Assembly: GCA_963575745.1 (NCBI GenBank)
Contig: CAUYUJ010015281.1
Location: forward strand, 162,501 to 226,500
Origin: Prorocentrum cordatum
Taxonomy: Eukaryota; Sar; Dinophyceae; Prorocentrales; Prorocentraceae
Length of the DNA: 64,000 bases
Direction: 5' to 3'
Shown: positions 9,920-21,589 of the stretch, piece after piece
How positions within the stretch are numbered: the first letter of the stretch is position 1
Layout of the letters: the number at the start of each line of letters is the position of its first letter
Notes under the pieces: generated by a model
The model's input: the letters and a program-made list of their open reading frames with translations, nothing else
What the model was told of the DNA's origin: nothing
Databases searched by the model: none
Translations under genes and position numbers: made by a program

Positions 9920-10240
9920 TGAGTGGGTGCGCGATGCATCGTAGAGCACGGCATGGCAGGGCGCGGACGAGCCTGGCAGAGCGTAGTATGTCATAGCATG
10001 GCGTGGCGCTGCGTAGTGAAGAATTGCAGCACAAAGCATTGCAACGCAAAGAATGGCATCGCACAGCGGCACATAACAGAACATAACATAGCATAGCGTT
10101 GAAGATCAAAACATAGCATGGCATAGCAAGGCGCGGCACTGCGTAGTCAAGTACGGCATATCCAAGCATTGCAGCTGAAGGCATGGCATCATATAGCATT
10201 GCATTGCATGCCGTGGCATTGCACTGGAAATAATGACGCC
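9920..10240 (+). repeat. Degenerate GCATNG pentamer-like repeat
   Basis: Loose tandem of gcatagcatggcatagcaaggc-like words in steps of five bases. The array at 14762-15196 has similar five-base periodicity built from the complementary word family. Confidence 0.7.
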
Positions 10241-10679
10241 AACGCTGCAGCGGGAGCACGATTCGGAACGAACGGAAGCGCGGAAATGAGGCCAGCGCTT
10301 CAGCGGGAGCAGCATTTTGAATAAAACTCAGCGAAAACCAAACTTCCAGGAATCCGGTGTAAAAAAACAGTACGCGGAGGGGGGCCGAATATCTTCTGGA
10401 CGCTATCAGGGGAGAGAGGAGAGTAGTATTCATATTGTGTAATTGAAAGGGGAAGGGGGGGGGAAGAGCGGGTGGATCGAAGATGAAAGGGGAAGGCGGC
10501 GGCGAGGGGAGGCGCCAGAAGCGGGCCGAGGCGAGATCGCCAGGAGGGAAGGTGAAGGGCATGGGGAGTGCAGGCGAGAAGGGGCGGGTCCCAACCGCCC
10601 CTTCCCCCCACCCCCGAACCCAGTACCCGAGAGGCCGACGGCCTCCATGGGGTGGGGAGGCGCGGCGGAGCGTTTCCTT

Positions 10680-10754
10680 CTGCTCCGGCTCCTCCTCCTC
10701 CTCCTCCTCCTCCTTCGGCTCCTCCTCCTCCTCCTCCTCCTCATCTTCAGCATT

Positions 10755-10845
<91 letters not shown>

Positions 10846-11086
10846 GCAGCAGCACCATCATCATCAACAACATCATCATCGTCATCATCATACTCGTCAC
10901 CTTTACCGTCACCTTCACAACCACCATAATCATCATCATCATCATCATCAGCATCATCGTCGTCGTTGATGTCGTCATAGTGATAAACGTCAGTACCATC
11001 ATCATCATCACCATCATCATCATCAACATTATCATCATCATCAGCATCATCATCATCGTCATCATAATTATCGTCATTGTCATTAC

Positions 11087-11124
<38 letters not shown>

Positions 11125-11358
11125 CCGTCATTGTCATCATCATCAACATCATGGTCCTCATCATCACCACCATCATCATCAGAAGCAGCAGCATCCCCAT
11201 AATCATCATTATCCGTATCATCGTCTTCATCATCATGATCATCATCGTCCTCATCCTCAACCACGTCCTCACTACCCACATCATCAACATCAACATCATC
11301 ATCGACATCATCAGCAACATCATGATTATCATAATCCGCATCGTCGTCGTCGTCATCG

Positions 11359-11397
<39 letters not shown>

Positions 11398-11651
11398 ACA
11401 TAATCATCATCAACATCATGATCATCATCCTTGCCGTCAACGTCATCAGCATCGTCATCGACGTCGTCATCGTCATCTGCATCGTCATCGTCGTCATCGG
11501 CATCGTCATGATCGTCGCCATCGTCATCGTCATCGTCATCGTCGGCACAATCATCATCATGATCATGATCATGATCATCAGCATCAGCATCAGCTTCATC
11601 AGCTTCATCGACTTCATCCTCATCAACATCATCAACATCATCATCATGGTC

Positions 11652-11683
<32 letters not shown>

Positions 11684-11685
11684 CG

Positions 11686-11752
<67 letters not shown>

Positions 11753-11757
11753 TATGC
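10680..11757 (+). repeat. Long (CTC)n then imperfect (CAT)n microsatellite
   Basis: About 65 bp of CTC repeats pass into roughly 1 kb of CAT repeats, with interspersed cgt, cag and caa triplets. The variants are almost all whole triplets, so all six frames stay open and yield artefactual poly-Ser, His, Ile, Asp or Met proteins. A second CAT block lies at 30815-31250. Confidence 0.97.
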
Positions 11758-12059
11758 CACCTGCCCAAACCCCAAAACACGATCCCGGGCAAAAAATCAA
11801 CACCGACTCAAGGACCAAGATACCCGGTATGCTTACGTTTTCGTTAAATTTCGAACGCGGGACCGAGCGAAAGGCGGTACGGCATCTGAGAAACCCTTTT
11901 CTCCAAGACCACGTCTGTATTGATGCTGCTTGCCGCCATCGAGGAACATGATGGAAGCTTCCCCCCTCCGTGAGGGCGCTCGTTCGCCGCCCACCCCCCG
12001 GGGGATGTCCCCGAAGTCCGCGTACATGACCCAGTCGCTGCAGGTGGGGCACTCCTGGC

Positions 12060-12178
12060 GGGGAGGGAGCAGTGGGAGAGGGAGGAGGGAGAAGGGGCAG
12101 GACGAGGGAAGCCCCAGGAGTACGAGGAAGGGGCGGGTCAGAACGGGGGGGGGCGGAGGGGAGGGAGGAGGACCAGCG
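12060..12178 (+). repeat. Purine-rich low-complexity tract
   Basis: GGGAG/GGAGG-rich sequence just upstream of a foldback element. No coding evidence. Confidence 0.7.
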
Positions 12179-12227
12179 TCAACCCACGAGGCGGAACGCC
12201 TCTGGAGGAGCTGGCCCGCCATACGGG

Positions 12228-12387
12228 AGAAAAAGACAAAAACAGAAACAGAAACTTGTGGCGCTCCGCGCGGATTCCTTGGACCTGCGCTGGACCTGCG
12301 CCGGAGGCGCCGCGGGGGGGCCCCGGCGCGGATCCAGGAAATCCGTGCGGAGCGCCAAAACTCTGTGTTTACGTCGTGCTTTTTCTT
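12228..12387. mobile_element. Foldback element family FB1, diverged copy
   Basis: Arms: left ggcgctccgcgcggattcc and ttggacctgcgctgg; right the complement (ccggcgcggatccaggaaa, tccgtgcggagcgcc). AT-rich outer arms are aaaaacagaaacag and ctgtgttta. The loop holds ggaggcgcc. It lies about 230 bp from the better copy at 12619-12820. Confidence 0.75.
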
Positions 12388-12618
12388 CGAAGGGCAAGGA
12401 AGAGGAACAGCGTACCACCCGGGAGGCACCAACGAGGCTGCAATGCGCCCTCCGTCCTGAAGCCCCCCCTCGGAGAAGTCCCCCCGCAGGCCTTCCGGCT
12501 GCACTGTGGGAAAGCGCTCCCCCTCGAAAGGCGAGCGCCCCCCCCCTGTCTTACGGGCCTGCCATGTTCAAGCGAGAGCCCCGCTTTGACAAGGAGCTTC
12601 TTTCGGGATTCACCAAAT

Positions 12619-12820
12619 GGGGGGGGTGACGAAAAATTGCATAAACATGAAAACTCGAAGGTCCGCGGGGATTTCTCGGATCCGCGCCGGACCCCACTGG
12701 AGGCACCTCCGGCGCCGCCCCTGGCGCGCTCCGCGCGCCACGGATCGGGTCCAGCGCCGATCCAAGAAATCCTCGCGGACCTCAAAGTTTTTATGTTTAT
12801 GTCATTATCCGTTCCCCTGG
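12619..12820. mobile_element. Foldback element family FB1
   Basis: About 70-bp arms: left tgacgaaaaattgcataaac then ggtccgcggggatttctcgg; right the complement ending atgtcattatccgttcccc. The loop again has ggcgccgcc and a ggcgcgctccgcgcgcc palindrome, as in 5751-5947. Arms and loop agree in order with that copy, so both derive from one mobile parent. Confidence 0.85.
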
Positions 12821-12989
12821 GCGTGAGTTCGATCAGTTCTGCACCGAACTGCCGCAAACAGAAGACAGAAGCCCCTCGCATGCCTCACCTATCGGCAACT
12901 ATCAGGAGCTGCCGGCGGCTGGGGGGGCATCTGTTTTGGGCGGTTCGGTGAAAACCGATCCCCCCTTTGCGGGATCCCGACTCTTGCAT

Positions 12990-13150
12990 CCTTCCAGCGC
13001 GTCCCACCAGCCTTTTGAGCTTAGGTGGTGTAGCAAGCTGGTTAGTCCAATGCCCTTCTTCCCCTCATGGTGAGAGATCTATCTCTCCCCCATACCCCCT
13101 CCCCCTGGTTCTGGATGGGGGCGTGTCGCGGGTCGTTGGAGGCTCCAAGA
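12990..13150 (+). repeat. Dispersed repeat (CCCACCAGCC...GGGTCGTTGGAGG), copy 1
   Basis: Starts gtcccaccagccttttgagc, contains catacccc ctccccctgg, and ends gcgggtcgttggaggc. Copies 2 and 3 are at 15525-15690 and 19527-19680. All are followed within a few hundred bases by CCAAGAGGCC-rich sequence, which may be part of the same larger unit. Confidence 0.7.
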
Positions 13151-13434
13151 TGGCCCCAGGAGGGCCCTTGATAGCCCATGGTGGCCTCCACGATCGCCCA
13201 AGTTATCCCGCGAAATGGTTCAAGATAACTTCCAGCATGCCTCCAAGATGCCCCAAGACCGCCCCAAGACAGCTCCAAGTGGCCACCACGGACCTCCTCA
13301 ACACCAAAGGCAAATCAATATGTCGGCCAGCCGCGGTTTTACCCAGACGAATGCGGTTCCTCCTCTTCGTCTCCCCCCCTCCTGCCCCTCTCCGTCTCAT
13401 TATTGTTGTTGCGTGCTCTGCGTTATTGTTGCTC

Positions 13435-13530
13435 TCTCTCTCTATCTCTCTCGCTCAGTCTCTCTCTCTCTCTCTAACTCTCTGTCTCTCTCTCTCTCTC
13501 TCTCTCTGTTCGTGTGTGTGTGTGTGCGTA
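13435..13530 (+). repeat. (CT)n and (GT)n microsatellite
   Basis: CT dinucleotide runs with small interruptions, followed by tgtgtgtgtgtg. No gene evidence. Confidence 0.95.
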
Positions 13531-13879
13531 CTTTACGTTTTCTGCATTGTCTGCGTGTCTATTATTTGGGCTGCCCTACTCAAAACTTGTATTGGATGGG
13601 GGGGACGAAAAATAGAAGAAGGATAATCAGGAAAAATACTGAGCACAAAGGGACTGAAGTATTGGCGGAAGAAACGTTAGGAACCACACAAGCACAACTC
13701 CCAGGGGAGCCCGTCTGGAGGGACTCGTCCGAAGGGAAACCCCACACTATGTGTCGACATGTTGTTGGCTCTTGTTTCCAACATTGTGTTCCCAAAGCTT
13801 CTGCCGCCAACAGTTCGGTTTCTGTGGTCGTATTTCGTGTTCCTTCTGTTGTTTTGGTGCTCCAGCGCCATCCTCCTCC

Positions 13880-14101
13880 TCCCTCTACTCCCCCTCACTC
13901 CTCATTCTTCTCGTCGTCGTCCTGCTCCTCCTCTTCCTCCTCCTCCTCTTGATTTCTGATGGCGTGAGGAGTCTCCGACTGTCCTCCTCCTCGTCACTCC
14001 TCCCTCCTCCTCCTCCTCCTCCTCCTCCTCCTCCTCCTCCTCCCCCTCCTCCTCCTCCTCCTTCTCCTCCACCTCCTCCTCCTCCTCCTCCTCCTCACTC
14101 C
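13880..14101 (+). repeat. (CTC)n microsatellite
   Basis: Two CTC/CCT blocks separated by about 40 bp of mixed sequence near 13950-13990. Open poly-Pro and poly-Glu frames across it are artefacts of the repeat. Confidence 0.95.
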
Positions 14102-14309
14102 CCTCACTCCTCGCGAGGAGGAGGGAAGTGATGATGATGAAGAGGAGCAGGTGGAGGAGAAGGAAGGCGGAGTGGAGGAGAGGATTAGAGAGGACAATTG
14201 CAGAAAAAAACAGCAAGCCCTTTAGGGCAAACCACTGCGGCTGTGGGCAATGTTCGTTGGTATTGCCGCCTTTCCGCTTCCGATGAGCCCTTGCGGTCTC
14301 AGTATAGCT

Positions 14310-14467
14310 TTATGTCGGGCATGTCCTCCTACAGGCGGATCTTGGGAAGAACAAACTAAGAATGCTCAAACTATATAATCAAACAACTAATAAAAAAATA
14401 GTTTCCTGACTATGTTGAAACATATTCTTGAACATTCCTCCTGTAGAGGGACAGGCCCGACTTGAAT
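14310..14467. mobile_element. MITE related to 1301-1482 (copy 2)
   Basis: AT-rich insert with ends TTATGTCGGGCATGTCCTCC and the complement of CAAGTCGGGCCTGTCCCTCT. It shares a short central aatagtttcctgactat palindrome with copy 1. A clear target duplication is not seen, so it may be older or have a damaged end. Confidence 0.78.
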
Positions 14468-14761
14468 GCAGCAGCTACGAGATAGCCCCAGAGGAATCCG
14501 ACAGGGGCTGAAGCAGGCCCAGAGAGCGCCCCAGGGCGTCCCAGGAGCGCCAGAGCGCCCAGGGATTGGCCCTAAGAGGCAATGGTTCGGCCTCCGAGGG
14601 GGGGGGACTGAGAACCCCTCATCTTCGACAGATGTCCTTCACTATTCCACCAAGGCCTCCACTCCAAGATGGGACTCGTGAGAGCCCCAAGATTGCCCCA
14701 ACGGCCTCCAGTGAACCCGGCGCGACCCCAGTGAGGGGAACGCTTCCAAAGCGGCGTTGCT

Positions 14762-15196
14762 TAGAATTGCTTGGCGTTGAAATTATTTGCTGTGCAATGC
14801 ATTGCATTGCTTGCCATTGCTTGGCATTACTTTGCATTACTTGGCGTTACTTGGCATGGCTTTGCATCGCTTGGCATTGCTTGGCGCTGCGTGGTGTTGG
14901 GTGGCATTGCTTGGCATTGTTTTGCATTGCTTGGCGTTGCTTGGCATAGGTTGGCGTTGCTTGGCGTTGCTTGGCCTTGCTTTGCACGGATTGGCATTGC
15001 TTGGCGTTACGTGGCATTGCTTGGCGTTGCTTGGCATTGCTGGCATGTCTTGGCGATGCTTGGCATTGCTTGGCGTTGCTTGGCATTGCTTGGCATTGCT
15101 TGGCGTTGCTTGGCATTGCTTGGCGTTGCTGTGCACGGCGTGGCACTGCTTGGCGTTGCTTGGCGTTGCTTGACGATGCCTGGCGTTACCTGGCAC
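14762..15196 (+). repeat. TTGGCRTTGC decamer array
   Basis: Over 400 bp of tandem decamers TTGGCATTGC/TTGGCGTTGC with occasional shifts. Because ten is not a multiple of three, each frame cycles through the same tripeptides and stays open, giving artefactual W-x-C-L-A-L proteins. Confidence 0.95.
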
Positions 15197-15524
15197 TGCT
15201 GGGAAACAGAACCAACAACCAGGGCGGGTAACCCGAGGAAACCGGGGAACCCGAAGAACCTCGGAGGAACAAGCAACGTGACAATACAAAACACCAGGGG
15301 CGAAGAACCCGAGGAACCCGGAACGGGCAACGTAAGAATCGGAGGAGGCACCGAGGGCGAGGAACCCTGGCAACCCGAGGAACCCAGGGAAATTTCGAGG
15401 AGCGGGCAGAGTAGCCTCCCGAGGCACCCACCTCCAACCAATGAAGAACCCCTTAGGCCCTTAGGCAAACCGAATTGGGGAAAAATGACCGCAAGAGGGT
15501 CATAAGAGGGCCCCAAGAAAGCCT

Positions 15525-15690
15525 CAATCTCACCAGCCCTTCAGGGCGCGAGTGGTTCAGGGAGTTCCCTCGTACATCTCCTCTTCCCTTTCGGGGAGGG
15601 GTGGTTTACCCCTCCCCGTATATGTTTCCCCTTCCCCCTGGAACTGGAGGGAAGGTTTCGCGAGGGGTCGGAGCGTGCAAGATAGCCTCG
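15525..15690 (+). repeat. Dispersed repeat (CCCACCAGCC family), copy 2
   Basis: tctcaccagcccttcagggcgcgagtgg, ggggaggggtggtttacccctcccc and ttccccctggaac align with 19527-19680. The segment gaggggtggtttacccctcc forms an inverted repeat. Confidence 0.7.
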
Positions 15691-15712
15691 ACGAGGAAAC
15701 CAAAATCATTGG

Positions 15713-16132
15713 TCTGACGTTGGTGCTGAACGCATGTTGGTCTCCTGTGAGGGTGAACCCTAATTTTGCACGGCCCGTTCCTTGATCAATCTCCTCCTAG
15801 ATGGCCCCCCGAGTCTCCCAACGGTGCCCCAAGACGGCCCCTAGAGGTGCCCAGGAGGCCCCAAGAGCCCACCGAGAGGCTCCCAGGATGCCCCCAATAG
15901 CCTCCCAACCGAACCCCGAAGATGGCCCGAAGAGTCACCCAAGACGCCCCAAGAGGCGCGGCGAGAAGGCCAAACTCATTGATCATTGATGCTACTATTT
16001 TCTTGTTTTGGCAACATGTTGGCCTCATGGGGGGGGACCCTAATTGAGTACCGCCCGTCCTTTAATCGACCTCCTCCAAGATGGCCTCAAGAGGGCCCCC
16101 GAGGCTCCCAAGGGTGCCCCAAGACGGCCCTC
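15713..16132 (+). repeat. Pair of direct repeats about 275 bp apart
   Basis: 15713-15835 and 15988-16132 share gcatgttggtctc/ aacatgttggcctca, gaccctaatt, cgcccgt(t)cctt, atcgacctcctccaagatggcc and ggtgccccaagacggccc. CCAAGAGGCC-like words fill the space between them. Confidence 0.75.
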
Positions 16133-16258
16133 TCTCCTCCTCCTCCTCCTCCTCCTCCTCCTCCTCCTCCTCCTCCTCCTCCTCCTCCTCCTCCTCCTCC
16201 TGCTCCTCCTGCTCCGCCTGCTCCTCCTCCTCCTCCTCCTCCTCCTCCTTCTCCTCCC
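16132..16258 (+). repeat. (TCC)n microsatellite
   Basis: About 125 bp of CCT repeats with a few CTG variants. It adjoins an exon-like minus-strand segment and would be read there as poly-Gly or poly-Arg. Confidence 0.97.
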
Positions 16259-16350
16259 CTCTCTTGCTCTTGCTCGCCTCGCGCGAGCAGCTGCAGCCGA
16301 CGACAGTACCGAACCCCCCTCGGCGCTTGCCCCCGTGCTCTCGAGCAGAA

Positions 16351-16461
16351 GCCCCCAGGCGCCTCGAGCCATCGGAGGCCGTAGACCCACCGGGCGTTGT
16401 CCAGCTTGAGGTGGGGGAAGTCCTCCGTGCAGACGTTGCGGGTGACGTAGCCCGAGGCGGG
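16351..16461 (-). CDS. Exon-like segment, unknown protein
   Basis: The minus strand encodes PASGYVTRNVCTEDFPHLK and then LDNARWVYGLRWLEAPGGF. Amino-acid composition and G/C-ending codons suggest a real exon. I do not recognise the family, and neighbouring exons were not identified. Confidence 0.4.
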
Positions 16462-16699
16462 GGCCTGGCGTCTTGGCGGCACCGTGCGGGGGCAGCGTGG
16501 ACGCGCGTGGGGGCATTCTGTTATCGCCGGATTGGACTTCTGGAAGTGTTCGATGGGTTCTCGGGCTGGGAAGCCCAAACTCTTGCAACAGTGTCGATGG
16601 GCAGAATTGAACGAAAAAACGCACGGCATTCTGAAGCCACACGTGCACATGCATTTCCGGCCCATTACCCCCGAATTCCGACAGACGACCTACCGCCTA

Positions 16700-17490
16700 C
16701 ATGTCGCAGCGGCTGAGCAGAACCTTATCTCTCCGAGCCAGCTGCACGTGCGAGAACACTGCATCGTTCCACGCTGCCCCCCCTCCTGCTGAACCTCGTC
16801 CCCTCCTGCTCCTCCACCTGTCCCCCTCCTCCCTGGGGGCAAACGCGATGAAACACTAGAGCCCAGGCCAAGAGCGGGCCGAATGAGATTATATAGCCCT
16901 GGGCTCGCGATGTACGGGCACTTCCTCCAGTAAGAATCGGCCTCTGCACCAATCGCCCCCCCACAGAATGCTGCCGCGTTGCAGATCGGGGGGCGCCTCG
17001 AGAAATGCCAGCTCAACAATACGTCCCAAAAGCTGCGCCCAATCTCATGTGGCCTCTGTGACTCCGAAGGGCGCCCATCGCCATCCTGGCTCAAGGCGGA
17101 CATAGGTGGACATACCACGTGGAGCATGGGAGCCTCGGATGCGTTAGAGGCCCTCTAGTTTGTAACGCATTCCTCGAGCTGTGTTGGAAGCCTGGTAGTC
17201 CTAGACTCGCTTGGTGAAGCGCATCGCTAACTAACATCCGACCTTGTCGCCTGTACAGCGCAACACCTACATATCACTAGGCGATGTGCAACAAAACGAA
17301 GCCACGACTCGCTAACGCACTGGCTGGAAATATGTGTGATGACCTGATACGCGACTGACGCCATGAACCCCGAACACTGCTGGCTCCATCAGCTGACTGA
17401 AACTAACACGCATTGAGCGTGACCAGAAAAAGCATGGGCGTTATCTGAACGCGTACAGTGACACCCCAAGTTTAAACAAATAGTCTGGAT
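16700..17490. other. Unassigned stretch
   Basis: No gene or repeat family could be supported here; minus-strand frames are short and without motifs. Confidence 0.4.
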
Positions 17491-17636
17491 CAGGGCTGAA
17501 CCTAGACTGTGTTTTTCGTTTTCGTATCGTTTTAGTTTTTCCTCGCTTTCGTCTCCAATCCGCCTTTGCTGCAAAACGAAGTCGAAACGAAAACGGCCCA
17601 CGACATCACCAAAAACACCGTTCAGCTCCAGCCCTG
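17491..17636. mobile_element. hAT-like MITE, CAGGGCTG family (copy 2)
   Basis: 146 bp with inverted ends CAGGGCTGAACCTAGACTG and the complement of ACCGTTCAGCTCCAGCCCTG. A perfect 8-bp target duplication GTCTGGAT flanks it (17483-17490 and 17637-17644). It aligns over its whole length with 9410-9553. Non-coding. Confidence 0.93.
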
Positions 17637-17879
17637 GTCTGGATCGTGGTCTGGAAGCGGAAAGCGCAAATTGCATTTGAAGCGGGTCCGCCACCGTGCC
17701 CCTAGGGCACGAAGGGGGCGTGCCCCCCCAGGTTCCTCTCAACACCTGAGCCCCAGTCTCCAATCCTGAGGACTCTTTTAGGGTCCTGGGGCACACATTC
17801 TCAAATCTGCTGGAGCTCGCCACGAGCCCTCTGGGGCGCGTCGAGCGTTTTCGCGTGGCTTGTTGGGGGGCCACGCTGG

Positions 17880-18200
17880 CCCCACGACGGGCCAAGAGAC
17901 CCCCAAGAGGTCGCCCAGATAATCCAAGGATGCCCCGGATCGCTACACGATGGGTCCAGGACGCTCAAGGTGGCTCCACGGCATCTTCAAGATGGCCCAA
18001 AAAGCATTCGAGACGCCCCAAGAGAGCCCCAAGAACCTTCCCAAGATGGCCCCGAGAGGCCGGGGGCGTGTTTGCCCTTTGGTTATTCAGCGTTTGGGGG
18101 ATTCTCGACATTTCGAGCTTCCGAGGCTCCGAGACGGCCCAAGGGGCCTGCAAGACCGCCCACAAACGGCCCAGGAAGGCCGCAAGACGACCCAAGAAAG
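17880..18200 (+). repeat. CCAAGANGGCCC-rich degenerate repeat
   Basis: Words such as ccccaagatggccc, ccaagagagcccc and caagacgaccc recur at roughly 10-base multiples without strict tandem order. Similar sequence is at 13150-13290, 15800-15960, 19790-20088, 25390-25470 and (complement) 29510-29880. Confidence 0.65.
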
Positions 18201-18649
18201 CTCTACCTTCAAGCCGCACGCACACATTCAATTCACCACCTCGGTCGGCGAGTGTCGGCGGTGGCGGACGCTCTGGCATGGTCGCGACGACACGGGAAGC
18301 GGACTAGGAACTTGCTTGGAGTCGAGAGATCGTCCTGATACGATTTTGTTTATGGGGGGCCACCCCGATGCCTTTCCGACCGCCCACACCTGTCATCTTG
18401 AGCCGCCGGGAGCCTGGTAAGAACTCTGAGGCACTGGAGGATAATTACGGGGGGGAGGAGGAGGAGGAGGATGGGTGGGCGCAGCTTCAAAGGAAGCCCT
18501 GACCGCCGTGAGGACTCACAGGACGGCCAGGGCCACCAGAAGTCGGGAGGCGAGGCGGTTGACCTAAACACCGCCAGGTGCGCGCGGGCGCGGCCGCACC
18601 GGCGGCGGCAGAGCCGCGTCCGCCCGCTCCGGCTTCCCAGCGAAGGCCG

Positions 18650-18890
18650 CGCCGAGGAAGTCCCTGTGGGGCCGCACCCTGAGGCCGACACCCCCGCCCA
18701 GCCTCCCCCCGCGGAGGACTGGGCCCGTGGCCGTACCCAGAGGCCGACACCACACGGAGCCGCACCCAGAGGCCGACACTCCTGCGCAGAACCACTCCCC
18801 CCGCAGGGGCGGCATACGCCTCGACGTGGAAACTGCGCTGGGGCCGTACCCTGTGGCCGACACCCCACGAGCGGGAGAAGGACTTCCTGG
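18650..18890 (+). repeat. Degenerate tandem repeat, AGGCCGACAC core
   Basis: Units contain gccg(c/t)accc(t/a)gaggccgacac, near 18669, 18731, 18760 and 18842. Three or four partial copies of 30-80 bp. Confidence 0.6.
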
Positions 18891-19292
18891 AATTGGTGCT
18901 GGCGGGGCTCCCGAATGCAAATTCGGACCCTATCGCCACTCCGCTCAAGCTAGGCTCCTGGGAACTGCCTTCCACATCTAGGAGGGAGGCCCCCGTGCAG
19001 CCTGCTCAGACTCTGCGCCCCCGTCCGACGACCAGCGGGGGACGGAGGAGGCCAACGGGGAGAACCAGGCGGAGGGGAGGCAGAGGCAATGAGAAAGCAA
19101 GGGAGGTCCGAGCACGAACAGTCGCCGACCGCCCAGGCGAGACCGAAGCCCCAGACCACCCCCCAGAGAGCAGCTCTTTGGCCAGCCCGCCCCCGATCCT
19201 CCGAGTACCGCAGCTGGCACGGCGCCTGGCGGATGTATCTCGGGGTCACCGCCGCCCGCCGCAGGAAGTCCGTCTGGTCCGTGGTGTTCTCC

Positions 19293-19484
19293 TTTGGACG
19301 CCCGAGATGGTTACGGAGAAAATGGGTACAATGCCCAACAGATGTTGTCCCAAACCCACAGCGGCCGCTGTTGGGCAGGCGGCTTTTTGTCTTCCAGGAA
19401 TAACGTCCGTGGCGGCGCGGACAGCGAGTCCTGTTCAAAATGAAGAAGAACTGCTGTTGGGCATCGTACGGTGGGGGCGTTGAC
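19293..19484. mobile_element. TIR element with GGGCACGG-type ends (copy 1)
   Basis: The left end tttggacgcccgagatgg and tacaatgcccaaca is mirrored by tgttgggcatcgtacg at the right. A perfect palindrome CAGCGGCCGCTG lies inside. It matches 44448-44665 over its length, in opposite orientation. One frame stays open through both copies (see findings). Superfamily unknown. Confidence 0.75.
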
Positions 19485-19526
19485 ACAAGGAACCCCAGAT
19501 AAGGAACGAGGCTCCTTCTTCCCGTA

Positions 19527-19680
19527 AGTCCCACCAGCCCTTTGGGCGTGAGTGGTTTAGCGAGCTCTCTCTGTTCTCAACCCCCCTTCTTCCCCTTCGG
19601 GGAGGGGTTTACCCCTCCCCCTACCCCCTCCCCCTGGGCCTAGAGAGGGCGTTCCGCGGGTCGTTGGAGGGGTCTTTTTG
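19527..19680 (+). repeat. Dispersed repeat (CCCACCAGCC family), copy 3
   Basis: gtcccaccagccctttgggc, gtgagtggtttagcgagctc, cctccccctgg and gcgggtcgttggagggg align with the copies at 12990 and 15525. Confidence 0.72.
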
Positions 19681-19789
19681 GACTCCTGGGAGGGCTAAAA
19701 TTCGACACCCCTCACGAGGATTCTGGCCCCGACGGGGGGGGGGAGAAAAGTGCTCGCCCCATCTGTGATCGATCGCCCGAAAGGTGGCC

Positions 19790-20088
19790 CCAAGATACCT
19801 CCCAGACCCCTCCCAAAGAGCCCCAAGAGGCCCCAAGAGGCCTCCAAGAGGCCCCCAAGATGCCCCCAAGAGGCCCCCAAGAGGCCCCGAGAGGCTCCCC
19901 CGAGGCACCCTAGACGCTCCTGGAAGCCCCTGGGGCCGCCAAGAGGCCCCCAAGACGCCCCAAACGGCCTCCAAGAGGCTCCCAAGAGGCCCGAAGAGGC
20001 TCCCCCAAGGCACCCAAGACGCTCCTAGAAGCCCCTGGAGCCGCCAAGAGGCCCCCAAGACGCCCCAAAAGGCCTCCAAGAGGCTCCC
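19790..20088 (+). repeat. CCAAGAGGCCCC degenerate array
   Basis: Dense ccaagaggcccc words. A near-perfect higher-order direct repeat of about 120 bp (19895-19970 and 20015-20088) includes gacgctcct(g/a)gaagcccctgg and ccgccaagaggcccccaag. Confidence 0.8.
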
Positions 20089-20089
20089 C

Positions 20090-20765
<676 letters not shown>

Positions 20766-21236
20766 TACGAGGGGCCCGAACGATTTGCACCAGGACGAGG
20801 TGCCCGAACGCCTCACGCCACGAGGAGCCCGAACGACTCACACCAGGACGAGGGGCCCGAACGACTCACACCACGAAGAGCCCGAACGACTCACACCAGA
20901 AGGAGGGGCCCGAACGACTCACACCAGGACGAGGCGCCCGAACGACTCACACCACGAGGAGCCCGAACGACTCACACCACGACGAGGGCCCCGAACGACT
21001 CACACCACGAGGAGCCCGAACGAGTCACACCAGGAGGAGGGGCCCGAACGACTCACACCAGGACGAGGGGCCCGAACAACTCACACCACGAGAAGCCCGA
21101 ACGACTCACACCAGGACGAAGAGCCCGAACGACTCACACCACGAAGAGCCCGAACGACTCACACCAGGAAGAAGGGCCCGAACGACTCACACCAGGACGA
21201 GAAACCCCAAACGACTCAAACCACGAGGAGCGCTTT
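20766..21236 (+). repeat. Minisatellite with GCCCGAACGACTCACACCA unit
   Basis: About 18 head-to-tail copies of a 24-28 bp unit, gcccgaacgactcacacca plus a short variable tail (cgaggag, ggacgaggg, gaaggaggg). It directly continues the CTA block, suggesting expansion from its edge. Confidence 0.95.
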
Positions 21237-21589
21237 CTCTCCCTCCTCCTCCGCCTCGTCCTTCTCCCGCTCCCACCACAAGGAGGATGTACAAGGAGGC
21301 GGGAGGAAGGAGGAACAGGGGAGATATGCGGGGGCAGGCGGAAACACGCCTGAAAAACACGACTGTCGGCATGCTTCGCAAGAGTTGCTGTTTTGAGATG
21401 GGCTGGTGGGGATACGCGAAGCGTGAAGAATTAAACTCCGATGTCCCATGGAAAACCTCAGGAAGTCCCAAGGAGCACTGTAAAACAACCAAGGAACACG
21501 GAGCCCCTCCCAAACGAAAAGGGCTCCCTCTTCAGCGCCCCGACTGCACCCCGCTTTTCCGTGCCCATTTCGATCGCCCCGATCTCCCA

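Noticed and set aside
9882-12052. Very long minus-strand ORFs (636 and 540 codons) rich in Asp or Met
   Set aside because: They are translations of the CAT microsatellite in different frames; all frames are open and no non-repeat domain exists.
13751-14216. Proline-rich and Glu-rich ORFs
   Set aside because: They are the (CTC)n tract read on both strands.
16087-16350. Gly/Arg-rich C-terminal extension of the exon-like ORF at 16351-16461
   Set aside because: It is the (TCC)n microsatellite read through; only the non-repetitive part was kept.
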